Source of the DNA: Microbacteriaceae bacterium PS02068
Lineage (GTDB): Bacteria; Actinomycetota; Actinomycetes; Actinomycetales; Microbacteriaceae
Direction of reading: 5' to 3'
Assembly (NCBI GenBank): GCA_029959325.1
Contig: JASCPF010000004.1
Coordinates: forward strand, 1 to 64,000
Length of the DNA: 64,000 nucleotides
Part shown: positions 6,638 to 15,920 of the stretch, in pieces
Layout: the number at the start of each line of letters is the position of its first letter
How positions within the stretch are numbered: position 1 is the first letter of the stretch
Position numbers and translations under genes: made by a program
The notes under the pieces: model-generated
The model's database searches: none
What the model saw: the letters and a program-made list of their open reading frames with translations, nothing else
Told to the model about the DNA's origin: nothing

Positions 6638-9551
6638 CGAGCCCGCCGAGGCTGAGCTGCCGGGCGGGCGAGGCATCCGTTCGCCGCGCCGCGAGCTCGT
6701 CGAGGTCTCGTGCGATGCGCTCCACGACCTCGGGCCCGTAGAACTGCTCGATGAGATCGCGCAGCGGGCGGGTCGGCGACCACCGCACGAGCGAGCGGAC
6801 CATGTCGGCGGCCGGGCGCCACGCCTCGTCGAACGCCCGCATGACCAGGTCATATGCCTCGAGATCGTCGGCGACCTCGGCGAGCGTCGACGTCAGATCG
6901 AGCGCGTGGGCGGGCGGCACCGGGGGCACGTCGAACGTCCATTCGTGCACGCCCGCGGTCGCCTCGAACGACTCGTGGCCCGGCAGCTGCACGTCGGCGA
7001 CCACCCCAGACGGGATCTCGGCCGTCACCGCGATGGAGCCGCCGAGCCGCCGACGCCAGCCGATGCTCACCCGTCCGTAGGCCGTGTCGAGCCCGGCGCG
7101 GGCGTCGTCGAGGCCCGCGATCGGCGTGGGCTGCAACCGCACACGCCGATAGCCCGGAGCGGCAGGAGCCAGCCCCGCGACGACGCGGTGCAGCCAGTCG
7201 GCGATGGCACCGAGCGCATAGTGGTTGAACGAGGTCATCTCGCCCGGATTGATCGACCCGTCGGGCAGCATGGCATCCCACCGCTCCCACACGGTCGTCG
7301 CGCCCATGGTCACCGGATACAGCCACGAGGGGCAATCGGTCGCCAGCAGCAACCGGCCCGCGGCCTCGACCTGACCCGTCGAGGTGAGGGCGTCGGCGAT
7401 GATCGGCGTGCCGACGAATCCGGTGCTGATGCGATAGGCGCCCCGGCGGCACAGCTCGGCCAGGCGCCGACCCAGCGCGGCACGCCCCTCGGCGTCGGTG
7501 ACGAGATCGAAGACGATCGCGAGGGCGTAGGCGGTCGGGGCATCCGACATCATCCGGTACGCGGGCGTGACGTATTCGTGCACGAACGCGGCGCGCACAC
7601 TTTCGGCCCGCTCGCGGTAGTCGCCCGCGAGAGCGTGATCGCCCACGATCTCGGCCGCGCGTGCGACCAACGCAAGCGACCGGAAGAGGTAGGCGGATGC
7701 CACGATGTCGGGGTCGACCTTGGCGCGCTCGGCCTGGTTCGGGGGCGCATCGGGGTCGAGCCAGTCGCCGAACTGGAACATCCCCTCCCAGAGGTGTCGC
7801 TCGTCGGCGAGCTGCTCGAGGCGATCTGCCCAGGCCCGCATGCTGGGGAGCTGCCGGGCGAGCACGGCCTCGTCGGCGAATCGCTCGTAAAGCACCGAGG
7901 GCACGACGGTCGCGGCATCGCCCCACGCGGCGGCGGGCCGGGTCGTGCCGAAGACGTTCGGGATGACGAACGGCACGACGCCGTCGCTCAGCTGGTCGAG
8001 CGCGAGATCGACCAGCCACGAGTCGAGGAAGCCGCGCACGTCGTAGAGGAAGCTCGCGGTCGGCGCGAAGACCTGGATGTCGCCCGTCCAGCCCAGGCGC
8101 TCGTCGCGCTGCGGGCAGTCGGTCGGAAGATAGAGGAAGTTGCCCCGCAACCCCCAGACCACGTTGTCGTGCAGCTTCTGCACGAGCGGATGGGACGTCT
8201 CGAACGTGCCGGTGCGCGCCATGTCGCTGTGGATGACGACGGCGGTGAAGCCCGACGGATCGAGCGTGCCGGGCCAGCCGTCGACCTCCACGTAGCGGAA
8301 GCCGTGGAAGGTGAACTCGGGCTCCCACACCTCGTCGCCCGCGCCCGCGAGGGTGTAGCGGTCGGTCTGCGCTGCCTGCCGCAGCGGACGCGTGCCCAGC
8401 TCGCCATTCTCGAGCACCTCGGCGTGCCGCAGCGTGACCGTCGTACCCGCCTCGCCGCGCACCGTGAGGCGCACGCGGCCGACCAGGTTCTGCCCGAAAT
8501 CGAGGATCGTCCGGCCGCTCGGGCTCATGATGACCTCGCGCACGGCGAGCTCTTCGATGCGCCGGACCACCGGCGAGGTCCGCGCCTCGGGAGCGGGGAT
8601 CTCCTGCGGCGCTGTCGCCGCGGCGGCCCAGGTGGAGTCGTCGAAGTCGGGGTGGGACGGCTCGCGACCCGCCGCATCGCGCAGCGCGCGACGCGCGTCG
8701 TAGTCCTCACCGGCGTACAGCCCGCTCGCCGTGATCGGGCCCGGAGCCCAGCGCCACTGCGCGTCGGTGACGACGGTCTCGCGCGCGCCGTCGGCGTACT
8801 CGAGTACGAGCTGGGCCGCGAAGACGGGTTGGGGGAGAGCGCGCGGGTCATCGGGGGTCCAGCCGAACAGCTCGGTGCCCCAGCCGCCCGCAAGACGGAC
8901 GGTGAGGGCATGGCGCCCGGGGGCGAGCAGCGCCGTCACGTCGGTCGATTCGTGGATCGCGCGGCGCGTCGAGGTCCACCCCGGCTTCATGACCTGGTCG
9001 TCGACGTCGGCGAGGCCGATCGACGCCTGGTAGACCCCCACCGCCGACGCGTACAGCGTCGCGCGCACGAGATCGCCGCGCACGGTCAGCGTGCGCCGCA
9101 GCACCACCGGCTGCGCCCGATGCTCGGGAGCAGAGGCGGTGAGGGATGCCGCTGTCCACTCACCCTCGGCGAGGAACCCGGCCCACACTCGGCGCGGCTC
9201 GCTCCACGGGCCCCACGCTGCGTCGTCCTGAGTATCGGCGGCGTCAGCCCCGCGAGCGACCCCCGAGGCATCCGCGGTCTCCCGGCTCACGCGCACCTCG
9301 AGCTCGACCCGTTGACGGGGCACGAGAGGGGCGAACGGCCAGCTCGCGCCGCCGCGATCGTGGCCGGAGAGCACCGCGTGCTCACGGGTCCTGTCCTCCC
9401 GAGTGAGCCGCCAGTGCGCGAACGCCGGGACATCCGGCACGGCCGGCCCCGGCAGCAGCCAGCCGATGCGCGGTCGAGGGCCCGGGACCGCATCGGTCGC
9501 GTGCGGTACGTCGATGCGCACGTGGGGCGCCGCATCGTCGGATCGGGTCAT
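6612..9551 (-). CDS. Alpha-L-rhamnosidase, GH78
   Basis: Releases terminal alpha-L-rhamnose from glycans or glycosides. The GH78 hallmark DCPQRDERLGWTGD, carrying catalytic acidic residues, lies at about 477-490, inside the (alpha/alpha)6 barrel. The N-terminal half holds the beta-sandwich modules usual for bacterial GH78, and the C-terminal beta domain contains PTPIAGLDDARAG. There is no signal peptide, so it acts on imported oligosaccharides. About 70 extra C-terminal residues after the usual end resemble a small helical appendix. The ATG at 9551 has AGGAAGG upstream. It is divergent from the GH36 gene, with LacI operator site 2 between. Confidence 0.93.
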   Translation of the reverse strand: MTRSDDAAPHVRIDVPHATDAVPGPRPRIGWLLPGPAVPDVPAFAHWRLTREDRTREHAVLSGHDRGGASWPFAPLVPRQRVELEVRVSRETADASGVARGADAADTQDDAAWGPWSEPRRVWAGFLAEGEWTAASLTASAPEHRAQPVVLRRTLTVRGDLVRATLYASAVGVYQASIGLADVDDQVMKPGWTSTRRAIHESTDVTALLAPGRHALTVRLAGGWGTELFGWTPDDPRALPQPVFAAQLVLEYADGARETVVTDAQWRWAPGPITASGLYAGEDYDARRALRDAAGREPSHPDFDDSTWAAAATAPQEIPAPEARTSPVVRRIEELAVREVIMSPSGRTILDFGQNLVGRVRLTVRGEAGTTVTLRHAEVLENGELGTRPLRQAAQTDRYTLAGAGDEVWEPEFTFHGFRYVEVDGWPGTLDPSGFTAVVIHSDMARTGTFETSHPLVQKLHDNVVWGLRGNFLYLPTDCPQRDERLGWTGDIQVFAPTASFLYDVRGFLDSWLVDLALDQLSDGVVPFVIPNVFGTTRPAAAWGDAATVVPSVLYERFADEAVLARQLPSMRAWADRLEQLADERHLWEGMFQFGDWLDPDAPPNQAERAKVDPDIVASAYLFRSLALVARAAEIVGDHALAGDYRERAESVRAAFVHEYVTPAYRMMSDAPTAYALAIVFDLVTDAEGRAALGRRLAELCRRGAYRISTGFVGTPIIADALTSTGQVEAAGRLLLATDCPSWLYPVTMGATTVWERWDAMLPDGSINPGEMTSFNHYALGAIADWLHRVVAGLAPAAPGYRRVRLQPTPIAGLDDARAGLDTAYGRVSIGWRRRLGGSIAVTAEIPSGVVADVQLPGHESFEATAGVHEWTFDVPPVPPAHALDLTSTLAEVADDLEAYDLVMRAFDEAWRPAADMVRSLVRWSPTRPLRDLIEQFYGPEVVERIARDLDELAARRTDASPARQLSLGGLVNPGAVRR

Positions 9552-9587
9552 CGTCGGCCTTCCTGATCAGCTGGAGCCACGGTATCA

Positions 9588-9603
9588 GAGCAAACGATTG
9601 CGC
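9588..9603. promoter_or_regulatory. LacI-type operator, site 2
   Basis: GAGCAAACGATTGCGC lies between the divergent GH78 and GH36 genes. Its right arm supplies a TTGCGC -35-like element, 19 nt before the -10 box TAGGGT (9623-9628) of the GH36 gene. Confidence 0.7.
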
Positions 9604-9622
9604 ATCTTTTGCCCCGGCGGTC

Positions 9623-9628
9623 TAGGGT
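9623..9628 (+). promoter_or_regulatory. -10 box of leaderless GH36 promoter
   Basis: TAGGGT ends 7 nt before the GTG at 9636. Confidence 0.5.
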
Positions 9629-9635
9629 GGTCTGC

Positions 9636-11648
9636 GTGCAGCACTTCCCGACGATCGCCGACGCTGAGGTCGAGCCGATCCCCGCAAGCCTCCTCGCGTC
9701 CTCTGCCTCCACCGAAGGCGAGCAGATCTCCGGCGCCTGGGTCACCCTTCCTGCCGCCGCTCGCGCCCGTGGCGCAGCGATCGCCGCGCCGACCGGGCGC
9801 TGGATGGCGCTCGAGCGGTACCTCCCCTGGTGGCCTCGCCCCGCCTTCGGCGACGACGACGGGCGCAGCGCGCCCGACGGCGAGTACTTCCTACTGCTCT
9901 CCGAGCTGGCCGACGGCACCGTGACGGCCCTGCTGCCGACGATCGACGGCGACACCCGCACACTCCTTCACGGCGGCCCCGACGGCTGGTCGCTGCGCGG
10001 CGTGGGCCTCGATCCCGCGCCCGACGCGGCGCTCGCGGCGATCTTCTCGCACGGCGACGACCCCGCGCTCGTCATCGAGTGGGCCGTAGCCCGCCTCGCC
10101 GAACGCCTCGGCACCTTCCGGCTGCGCGCCGACAAGCCCGCGCCCCGCTGGGTCGAGAACTTCGGCTGGTGCACGTGGGATGCCTTCTATGAAGAGGTCA
10201 CGGCCGAGAAGGTACTCGGGGGCCTGCGCACGTTCGCCGAACTGGGGATCCCCCCGCGCACCGTCATCCTCGACGCGGGGTGGCAGCCCGTGGCCGACGA
10301 GATGCTGCAGGGCTTCGGCACCGTCGCCGAGCGCTTTCCCGACGGGCTCGCTCCCCTCGTCGAGGCCGCCAAGCGCGACCATGGCGTGGATGTCTTCGGC
10401 GTCTGGCACACGCTGCAGGGCTACTGGCAGGGGGTCGACCCCGACAGCGCGTTGGGCGAGCGCTACCGGATCGTCGAGACGGAGCAGGATGCCGGGACGC
10501 CCGCCGTCGCCGGCATCCGGCGCCGCGGCCTCGTGCATCCGGATCACGCGGCTCGGTTCTTCGACGACTATCACGCGGGCCTGCGCGCGCAGGGCGTCGA
10601 CATGGTCAAGGTCGACAACCAGGGCGCCATGGAGCACTTCGCGACCGCCGAGGTGCCCCCCACCGCGCTCGACGCCGCCTACCAGGACGCCCTGCAGAGC
10701 TCGGTCGATCGGCACTTCGGGGGCGAGAGCCTGCACTGCATGAGCCACAGCGTGAGCCTCGCCTATCACCTCGACCGGGCGACCGCCTGGCGCTCGTCGC
10801 AGGACTTCTTCCCCGATGAACCCGAGACCCATGGTCGGCACATCTTCGACAACGCGGTGAACAGCCTCTGGTCGTCGACGTTCGCGCTGTGCGACTGGGA
10901 TATGTTCCAGTCGGGTCACGACGCCGGCGCGTTCCACGCGGCTGCCCGAGCGATCAGCGGAGGGCCGGTCTACGTGAGCGACAAGCCGGGTCGGCAAGAC
11001 GCCGCGCTGCTGCGGCGCCTCATGCTCAGCGACGGCTCGGTGCTGCGCAGCGCCCGCCCCGCGCGCATCGCACGTCGGAACGTGTTCGTGGACGGGCGCG
11101 AGAAGCCCGTGGTCACGATCGTCGAGAACAGCAACGAGGTCGAGGGCCTGCGCGGGCCGATCGGCGTGCTCGGGCTGTTCAGCTGCGCCTGGGACGGCTC
11201 GGCGCCGGCGCCGGCATCGGGCAGCTATGCCGCGAGCGACGTGCGCGGGCTCGGCGTGGGGCCGCACGTGCTCTACCACCGCCGCAGCGGCTCGGTCGTG
11301 CGCAGCGACGGTGGCGATGGCCGCGACCTGACCATCGCCCTGCCCGCGCTCGGGTGGGAGATCGTCACGGTGGCGCCCGTCGAGGACGGCATCGCCCTGC
11401 TGGGCCTGCTCGACAAGTTCAACGGATCGCGGGCGATGACAGGGGTGTCCACCGACGCCCGCACCGTCCGCGTGCGGCTCGCCGACGGAGGGCGCTTCGG
11501 CTGGTACGAAGACCCCGGGCGCACCGGCCCCACCCTGGCCTACGTCGCCGGCGAGCAGCTCGACGTCACGACCGCCGGGCCGTTGGCGTGGGCGGACGTG
11601 CCCACGGGTGGGCCCGTCGAGGTCGTCCTCACGCGGGTCGCGTCGTGA
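9636..11648 (+). CDS. Alpha-galactosidase-like GH36 (Sip1/raffinose-synthase type)
   Basis: The (beta/alpha)8 domain carries WCTWDAF (about residue 178), the catalytic nucleophile region KVDNQGAM (about 324) and the acid/base region DWDMFQSGH (about 420). These are the marks of the GH36 subgroup that includes raffinose synthases and Sip1 alkaline alpha-galactosidases. In a bacterium, hydrolysis of alpha-galactosides is the likeliest role, but transglycosylation cannot be excluded. It is cytoplasmic, with no signal peptide. I chose GTG 9636 because it is 7 nt from a -10 box. An upstream in-frame TTG (9609) precedes that box. The ribokinase gene follows with a GTGA overlap. Confidence 0.88.
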   Translation: MQHFPTIADAEVEPIPASLLASSASTEGEQISGAWVTLPAAARARGAAIAAPTGRWMALERYLPWWPRPAFGDDDGRSAPDGEYFLLLSELADGTVTALLPTIDGDTRTLLHGGPDGWSLRGVGLDPAPDAALAAIFSHGDDPALVIEWAVARLAERLGTFRLRADKPAPRWVENFGWCTWDAFYEEVTAEKVLGGLRTFAELGIPPRTVILDAGWQPVADEMLQGFGTVAERFPDGLAPLVEAAKRDHGVDVFGVWHTLQGYWQGVDPDSALGERYRIVETEQDAGTPAVAGIRRRGLVHPDHAARFFDDYHAGLRAQGVDMVKVDNQGAMEHFATAEVPPTALDAAYQDALQSSVDRHFGGESLHCMSHSVSLAYHLDRATAWRSSQDFFPDEPETHGRHIFDNAVNSLWSSTFALCDWDMFQSGHDAGAFHAAARAISGGPVYVSDKPGRQDAALLRRLMLSDGSVLRSARPARIARRNVFVDGREKPVVTIVENSNEVEGLRGPIGVLGLFSCAWDGSAPAPASGSYAASDVRGLGVGPHVLYHRRSGSVVRSDGGDGRDLTIALPALGWEIVTVAPVEDGIALLGLLDKFNGSRAMTGVSTDARTVRVRLADGGRFGWYEDPGRTGPTLAYVAGEQLDVTTAGPLAWADVPTGGPVEVVLTRVAS

Positions 11649-12598
11649 CGGCCGCGCGGGTCGTCGTGGTCGGCAGCATCAACGTCGATCTGTTCGCCGA
11701 CGTCGAGCGCCTTCCGGCCCGCGGCGAGACCGTGCTTGCGAGCGCGTCGTACCAGCGCCCCGGGGGCAAGGGAGCCAATCAGGCGGTCGCCGCTGCCCGC
11801 TGGGGTGCGTCCGTCAGCCTCATCGGAGCCGTGGGGGAGGATGCCTTCGGCGACGCCGCGCGCGCGGCGCTCTTGGGCGCTCGGGTGGACACGTCCCTGG
11901 TGTCGACCGTCGCGGAGAGTGCGACAGGCCTCGCGTTGATCGTCGTCGAGGGCGGGGGTGAGAACACCATCACCGTCGTCTCGGGCGCGAACGCGGCGCT
12001 GACACCGGCCGTGATCACCGCGGGTGACGCGGCCGAGCAGCGAATCGCCGAAGCTGACACGGTGGTGCTGCAGTTGGAGATCCCCGTCGCCACCGCGCTG
12101 GCCGCCGCACAGAGCGCGCGCGCCGCGGGCGTGCGCGTGGTGCTGAACGCCTCGCCGCTGCAGGCCTCGCCGCTGCAGGATGGCCCGGGCGCGACCCTTG
12201 TCCGTCTGCTGACGCTCACCGACGTGCTCATCGTCAACGAGACCGAAGCCGCACGGCTCGATCCAGAGGGGGCAGACGCCACCGAGCGCGCGGCGCGGCT
12301 GCGCGGGCTCGGCCCCGCGGTCGTGGTCGTCACGCTGGGCGCGGCAGGTTCCGTCACCGCCGACGGCGATGGCATCCACCGCACGCCCGCCGTGCGCATC
12401 GATCCGGTCGACGCGACCGGAGCCGGCGACACGTTCTGCGGCGTTCTGGCCGCCGAGCTCGCCGCGCGGGTTCCGCTCGGCGGGGGCCTGCGCCACGCCT
12501 CGGCCGCTGCCGCGCTCGCCACGACGCGCGTGGGCGCTCAGACCGCCATGCCCTCTCGTGCGGCCGCGCTGGCGCTCCTGGCCGATGCCTCGGCGTGA
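11645..12598 (+). CDS. rbsK: Ribokinase (PfkB family)
   Basis: ATP-dependent phosphorylation of ribose, or a related furanose, at O5. The N-terminal GSINVD, the PGGKGANQA substrate loop and the C-terminal DATGAGDTF anion-hole/catalytic-Asp motif (about 256-264) are all intact over 317 residues. The start GTG overlaps the GH36 stop (GTGA). A kinase coupled to an alpha-galactosidase is unusual, so the substrate may be another sugar released by this locus. The nucleoside-hydrolase-like protein nearby makes ribose plausible. Confidence 0.85.
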   Translation: MTAARVVVVGSINVDLFADVERLPARGETVLASASYQRPGGKGANQAVAAARWGASVSLIGAVGEDAFGDAARAALLGARVDTSLVSTVAESATGLALIVVEGGGENTITVVSGANAALTPAVITAGDAAEQRIAEADTVVLQLEIPVATALAAAQSARAAGVRVVLNASPLQASPLQDGPGATLVRLLTLTDVLIVNETEAARLDPEGADATERAARLRGLGPAVVVVTLGAAGSVTADGDGIHRTPAVRIDPVDATGAGDTFCGVLAAELAARVPLGGGLRHASAAAALATTRVGAQTAMPSRAAALALLADASA

Positions 12599-12611
12599 GC
12601 GCCGCGGCTGA

Positions 12612-13466
12612 TCACCTCTCGACCACCGCCGTCAGCGTGAAGGTCGCCTCGATCGACTCCCCCGGGCCGAGCCGCAGCGGACCGAGCGCGTCGCCCGCCT
12701 GACGCGTGCCGTACGCGGCCGCGGACGGCTCGATGGCCAAGGCATCCACGACTCCCCACCAGGGCTCTCCTTGGCCCGCGCGATGCTCCTGCCAGATCTG
12801 CAGCAGCGGGAAGAGCTCGCAGTCGGTGGTCAGGGTGATCCGCAGGCCGCGCTCGGAGTCGTCGACGATCACGACGCCCTCCTCGTCGGGGACGGTCGTC
12901 ATGCCGGCGTGGGATCGATCGGGCGCCGGCACCCGCACCCCGCTGTCGCGCCCGCCGACCAGCACGCGGGTCGCGGGCGAGAGGATCGCCGCGTCGAGCG
13001 TCGGGTGTTCCACCCAGGTGAAGAAGGTCTCGGCGGCGCCGTACGAGGTGACGCGCTGGGTCACCCACACGCCCCCGTCGACGGCCGACACGGTCCGCTC
13101 GATGATCAGCGGAACGGTGCGCAGCGCGATCCGCAGGGTGCACGATGAGCGATCCGCCCGCACGAGCGCCCAGCGACGCCACGCCGCTTCGCCGTGGAAC
13201 GGATGCTCGATGCCGTCGACGACCGCCGCGTCGCCCGCATTCGGCACCATCGTGTGCCAGCCCCCGGGGTAGCGGCGGTGCCACTCCGCGTTCGAGTCGG
13301 ATGCCGGGTAGCCCACAGCCACCTCGTCGCCGACGTCGTCACCGTCCCAGATCTCGGCCCACGGCGCGGTCCACAGCAGCTCCACGCCCCGCACGACGAG
13401 CGAGGCGATCCGCGCACCCTGGCGCTCCACACGCACGCGCGTGTGACCGCTGATCAGCTCAGGCAT
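12612..13466 (-). CDS. Aldose 1-epimerase (galactose mutarotase-like) family protein
   Basis: A 284-residue beta-sandwich protein of the galactose-mutarotase-like superfamily. It has features seen in the family: NAEWHRRYPGGWHTMVPNAG, HPFHGEAAWRRW with a conserved His, an FTWVEHPTLD segment and a late Glu-containing strand (GPGESIEATFTL). It probably interconverts anomers of a sugar for the dehydrogenase and dehydratases next to it. Start ATG 13466 has GGAGG 6 nt upstream. It is the last gene of the minus-strand operon that includes galactonate dehydratase, with a 43-bp gap. It converges on ribokinase. Confidence 0.75.
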   Translation of the reverse strand: MPELISGHTRVRVERQGARIASLVVRGVELLWTAPWAEIWDGDDVGDEVAVGYPASDSNAEWHRRYPGGWHTMVPNAGDAAVVDGIEHPFHGEAAWRRWALVRADRSSCTLRIALRTVPLIIERTVSAVDGGVWVTQRVTSYGAAETFFTWVEHPTLDAAILSPATRVLVGGRDSGVRVPAPDRSHAGMTTVPDEEGVVIVDDSERGLRITLTTDCELFPLLQIWQEHRAGQGEPWWGVVDALAIEPSAAAYGTRQAGDALGPLRLGPGESIEATFTLTAVVER

Positions 13467-13509
13467 CCGCAACCTCCGCGCTCCTCGGTGGCGTCGTCGA
13501 CGGTCGTGA

Positions 13510-14652
13510 TCACCACTCCGCAAAGCTCCCGTCGGCGGCGAACCACATCGGGCTGCCCGGGTCGAGCGCCCCCGCGGCGACGCGGGAACGCACGGCATCC
13601 TCATCGATGTCGACGCCGAGCCCCGGCCCGGTCAGACGGGCGATGTGGCCGTCTACCACGTCGAGCACCTCGGGGTTCAGAAGGATGTCGCGGTCGATGC
13701 TGCCCTCGCTCAGATCGACCGTCATCTCCTGGACGTAGGCGTTCGGCACAGCGAAGTCGAGCTGCAGACACGTGGCGAGGGAGACCGGCCCCAGCGGACA
13801 GTGCGGGGCGATCTGCACGTCGTAGATCTCGGCCTGCGTGGCGATGCGAAAACATTCGGTGATCCCGAACGCGTGCGACGGATCGGGCTGAGCGATGGCG
13901 ATGCCCGACTCGAGGACGGTGCGGAACTCGTACCGATCGAACAAGCGCTCACCCGTGGCGATCGGCACAGACGTCGACCGCACGACATCCGCGATCCGGG
14001 CGGAGTGCTCCGGCCGGAGCGGCTCTTCGACGAAGGCGGGTCGCAGCGGCTCCAGCTCCGCCAGCAGACGGATCACGCCCGAAATCGAGAGTCGCCCGTG
14101 CGCGTCGATCGCGAGATCGACCTCGGGGCCCACGATGTCGCGCAACTCGGCGAACTGGTCGACGAAGGCGCCCAGAGCCGCCGGGGTGTCGATGAATCCG
14201 CGTGGCCCTGGCGGCGCGATCTTGATCAGGGTGTACCCGTCCACTACCAGGGCGCGAACACGCTCTGGATCGCCGGCGCGGAACTCGCCCCCGCCGTGCG
14301 CGTAGACCCGCATGCGGTCGCGCACCGTGCCGCCCAACAGATCGTGGATGGGCACTCCCAGCCAGCGCCCTTTCAGATCCCACAGGGCCTGGTCGAGGCC
14401 GGCGACGGCAGATCCGAAGATGGGGCCACCTCGATAGAAGCCGCCACGGGCGAGGATCTGCCACAGACGGGTGATCTGCAGCGGATCCTGCCCGACGAGA
14501 AGCTCGCGCATGCGCAGGACGGCCTGTTCACAGGTCAGCGCCCAGTTCTCCAGGATCGGCTCACCCCATCCCGCGACGCCCTCGTCCGTGGAGACCTTGA
14601 CGAGCATGCGGCGGTTATTGAGGACGAATGTCTCGACGTCGACGATCTTCAT
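13510..14652 (-). CDS. dgoD: D-galactonate dehydratase-like enolase-superfamily enzyme
   Basis: Dehydrates D-galactonate to 2-keto-3-deoxygalactonate. The DgoD pattern is well kept over 380 residues: N-terminal capping domain MKIVDVETFVLNNR, metal ligands in LAIDAHGR, FVEEPLRPEH and ATGERLF, then QPDPSHAFGITE and the catalytic His in IAPHCPLGP. It is the strongest pointer to galactose oxidation in this locus. The KDG kinase and aldolase genes needed downstream lie at 21388-22949. The start ATG overlaps the previous stop (ATGA). A related aldonate as substrate remains possible. Confidence 0.85.
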   Translation of the reverse strand: MKIVDVETFVLNNRRMLVKVSTDEGVAGWGEPILENWALTCEQAVLRMRELLVGQDPLQITRLWQILARGGFYRGGPIFGSAVAGLDQALWDLKGRWLGVPIHDLLGGTVRDRMRVYAHGGGEFRAGDPERVRALVVDGYTLIKIAPPGPRGFIDTPAALGAFVDQFAELRDIVGPEVDLAIDAHGRLSISGVIRLLAELEPLRPAFVEEPLRPEHSARIADVVRSTSVPIATGERLFDRYEFRTVLESGIAIAQPDPSHAFGITECFRIATQAEIYDVQIAPHCPLGPVSLATCLQLDFAVPNAYVQEMTVDLSEGSIDRDILLNPEVLDVVDGHIARLTGPGLGVDIDEDAVRSRVAAGALDPGSPMWFAADGSFAEW

Positions 14653-15920
14653 CAGGGGAAGTTCACTCCTCCGTCAGGCGAGCGGTTGGCCGCCGCCCAG
14701 ATGTCGTGGCCGGAGAGCTCAGCCGGATGCCGCGCGGCCGCCTTCTCGTCAAGGTCGATGCCCCAGCCGGGCGCCTCGTTCGGCCGGATCCAGCCGTTCT
14801 CGATCACGAGCGTTCCGGGGAAGACCTCGTGCGTCGCGTCGTTGTAGACATGTGCCTCTTGGATTCCGAACGCGGGCGAGGTCACATCCAGCGCGACGTT
14901 CGCCGCCGCGCCCACCGGCGAGGTGTCGCCCGGTGCATGCCAGGCGGTGCGCACGCCGAAATGCTCGGCGAGCGCCGCGAGCTTCAGCGCGGGCGTGAAC
15001 CCGCCGATCGCAGAGATGTGGCAGCGGATCAGGTCGACGCCGCCGTCGGCGATGAGGCGACCCGCGGTCGCCGCCGACGTCGCGAGCTCGCCGACGGCGA
15101 GGGGCACGGGGCTGTCGCGGCGCACCTCGGGCAGGCGGTGCCAGAACTCGGGCGCGAGCACGTCTTCGAGGAAGAACAGCCGGTACGGCTCAAGCGACCG
15201 CGCCAACAGCACGGCCTGCTTCGGGGTGAGGCGAGAGTGGCTGTCGTGCAGCAGCCGCACGTCGCCGCCGAGACGGTCGCGGGCGGCGGCGAACAGCCGA
15301 GGCGTACGACGCAGGTAATCCTCGACATCCCACCCGTCGGGGTACGCCCAGGCATCCGTCGGCTCATCGATCGCGGGCGCGCCGTACGATCCGGTGCCCG
15401 GCTGGCCGACCTGCAGGCGCACGTGTCGCCAGCCCTGCGCGATATATCCTTCGGCCTCGTCGAGGGTGGCGTCGATGCTCGCCCCTCCGGCGTGAATGTA
15501 GGTGTCGGCCGCGGCCCGGGCACGCCCACCGACGAGTTCGTGAACGGGCATGCCCGCGCGCTTGCCCGCGATGTCCCAGAGCGCCATGTCGATGCCCGAG
15601 AGGGCGTTGTTCGCGACACCGCCGTCGCGCCAGTAGGCGGTCAGGCGGCAGACCCGCAGGATGTCTTCGATGTCGCCGGGGTAGCGCCCCACCACGAGCC
15701 GGGCGAGGTGATCGTCGACGTACGAGACGACCGATCGCCAGCGCTGGGTGAACGTCGCGCAGCCCAGGCCGTAGAGCCCGTCGATGTTCGTCTCGACCTT
15801 CACCACGACCAACGCGGTGCCTTCGGGGGCGGTCGCGATCGCCCGCACCCGGGTGATGCGCACGTCGTCGCGGGCGGCCCAGGGCTGCACTGCGACACTC
15901 GGGACACTCGGGGCGGTCAT
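14652..15920 (-). CDS. Mannonate/gluconate dehydratase family enzyme (ManD/RspA-like)
   Basis: An enolase-superfamily acid-sugar dehydratase of 422 residues. Motifs typical of the ManD subgroup are present: LHDSHSRLTPKQA, FLEDVLAPE, AVGELATS, CHISAIGG and the late WHAPGDTSPVG. Members dehydrate D-mannonate or D-gluconate to 2-keto-3-deoxygluconate, often with modest activity. Together with DgoD it would let the cell feed several aldonates into the same KDG kinase and aldolase pair. Both the start and the stop overlap neighbouring genes by ATGA, so it is tightly coupled in the operon. Which substrate is used cannot be read from the sequence. Confidence 0.82.
   Translation of the reverse strand: MTAPSVPSVAVQPWAARDDVRITRVRAIATAPEGTALVVVKVETNIDGLYGLGCATFTQRWRSVVSYVDDHLARLVVGRYPGDIEDILRVCRLTAYWRDGGVANNALSGIDMALWDIAGKRAGMPVHELVGGRARAAADTYIHAGGASIDATLDEAEGYIAQGWRHVRLQVGQPGTGSYGAPAIDEPTDAWAYPDGWDVEDYLRRTPRLFAAARDRLGGDVRLLHDSHSRLTPKQAVLLARSLEPYRLFFLEDVLAPEFWHRLPEVRRDSPVPLAVGELATSAATAGRLIADGGVDLIRCHISAIGGFTPALKLAALAEHFGVRTAWHAPGDTSPVGAAANVALDVTSPAFGIQEAHVYNDATHEVFPGTLVIENGWIRPNEAPGWGIDLDEKAAARHPAELSGHDIWAAANRSPDGGVNFP

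Noticed and set aside
6906..9566. An 886-codon open frame on the plus strand opposite the GH78 gene
   Set aside because: It is antisense to a gene with clear GH78 motifs, is rich in Arg/Gly/Ala/His without domain features, and is the usual by-product of high-GC codon bias.
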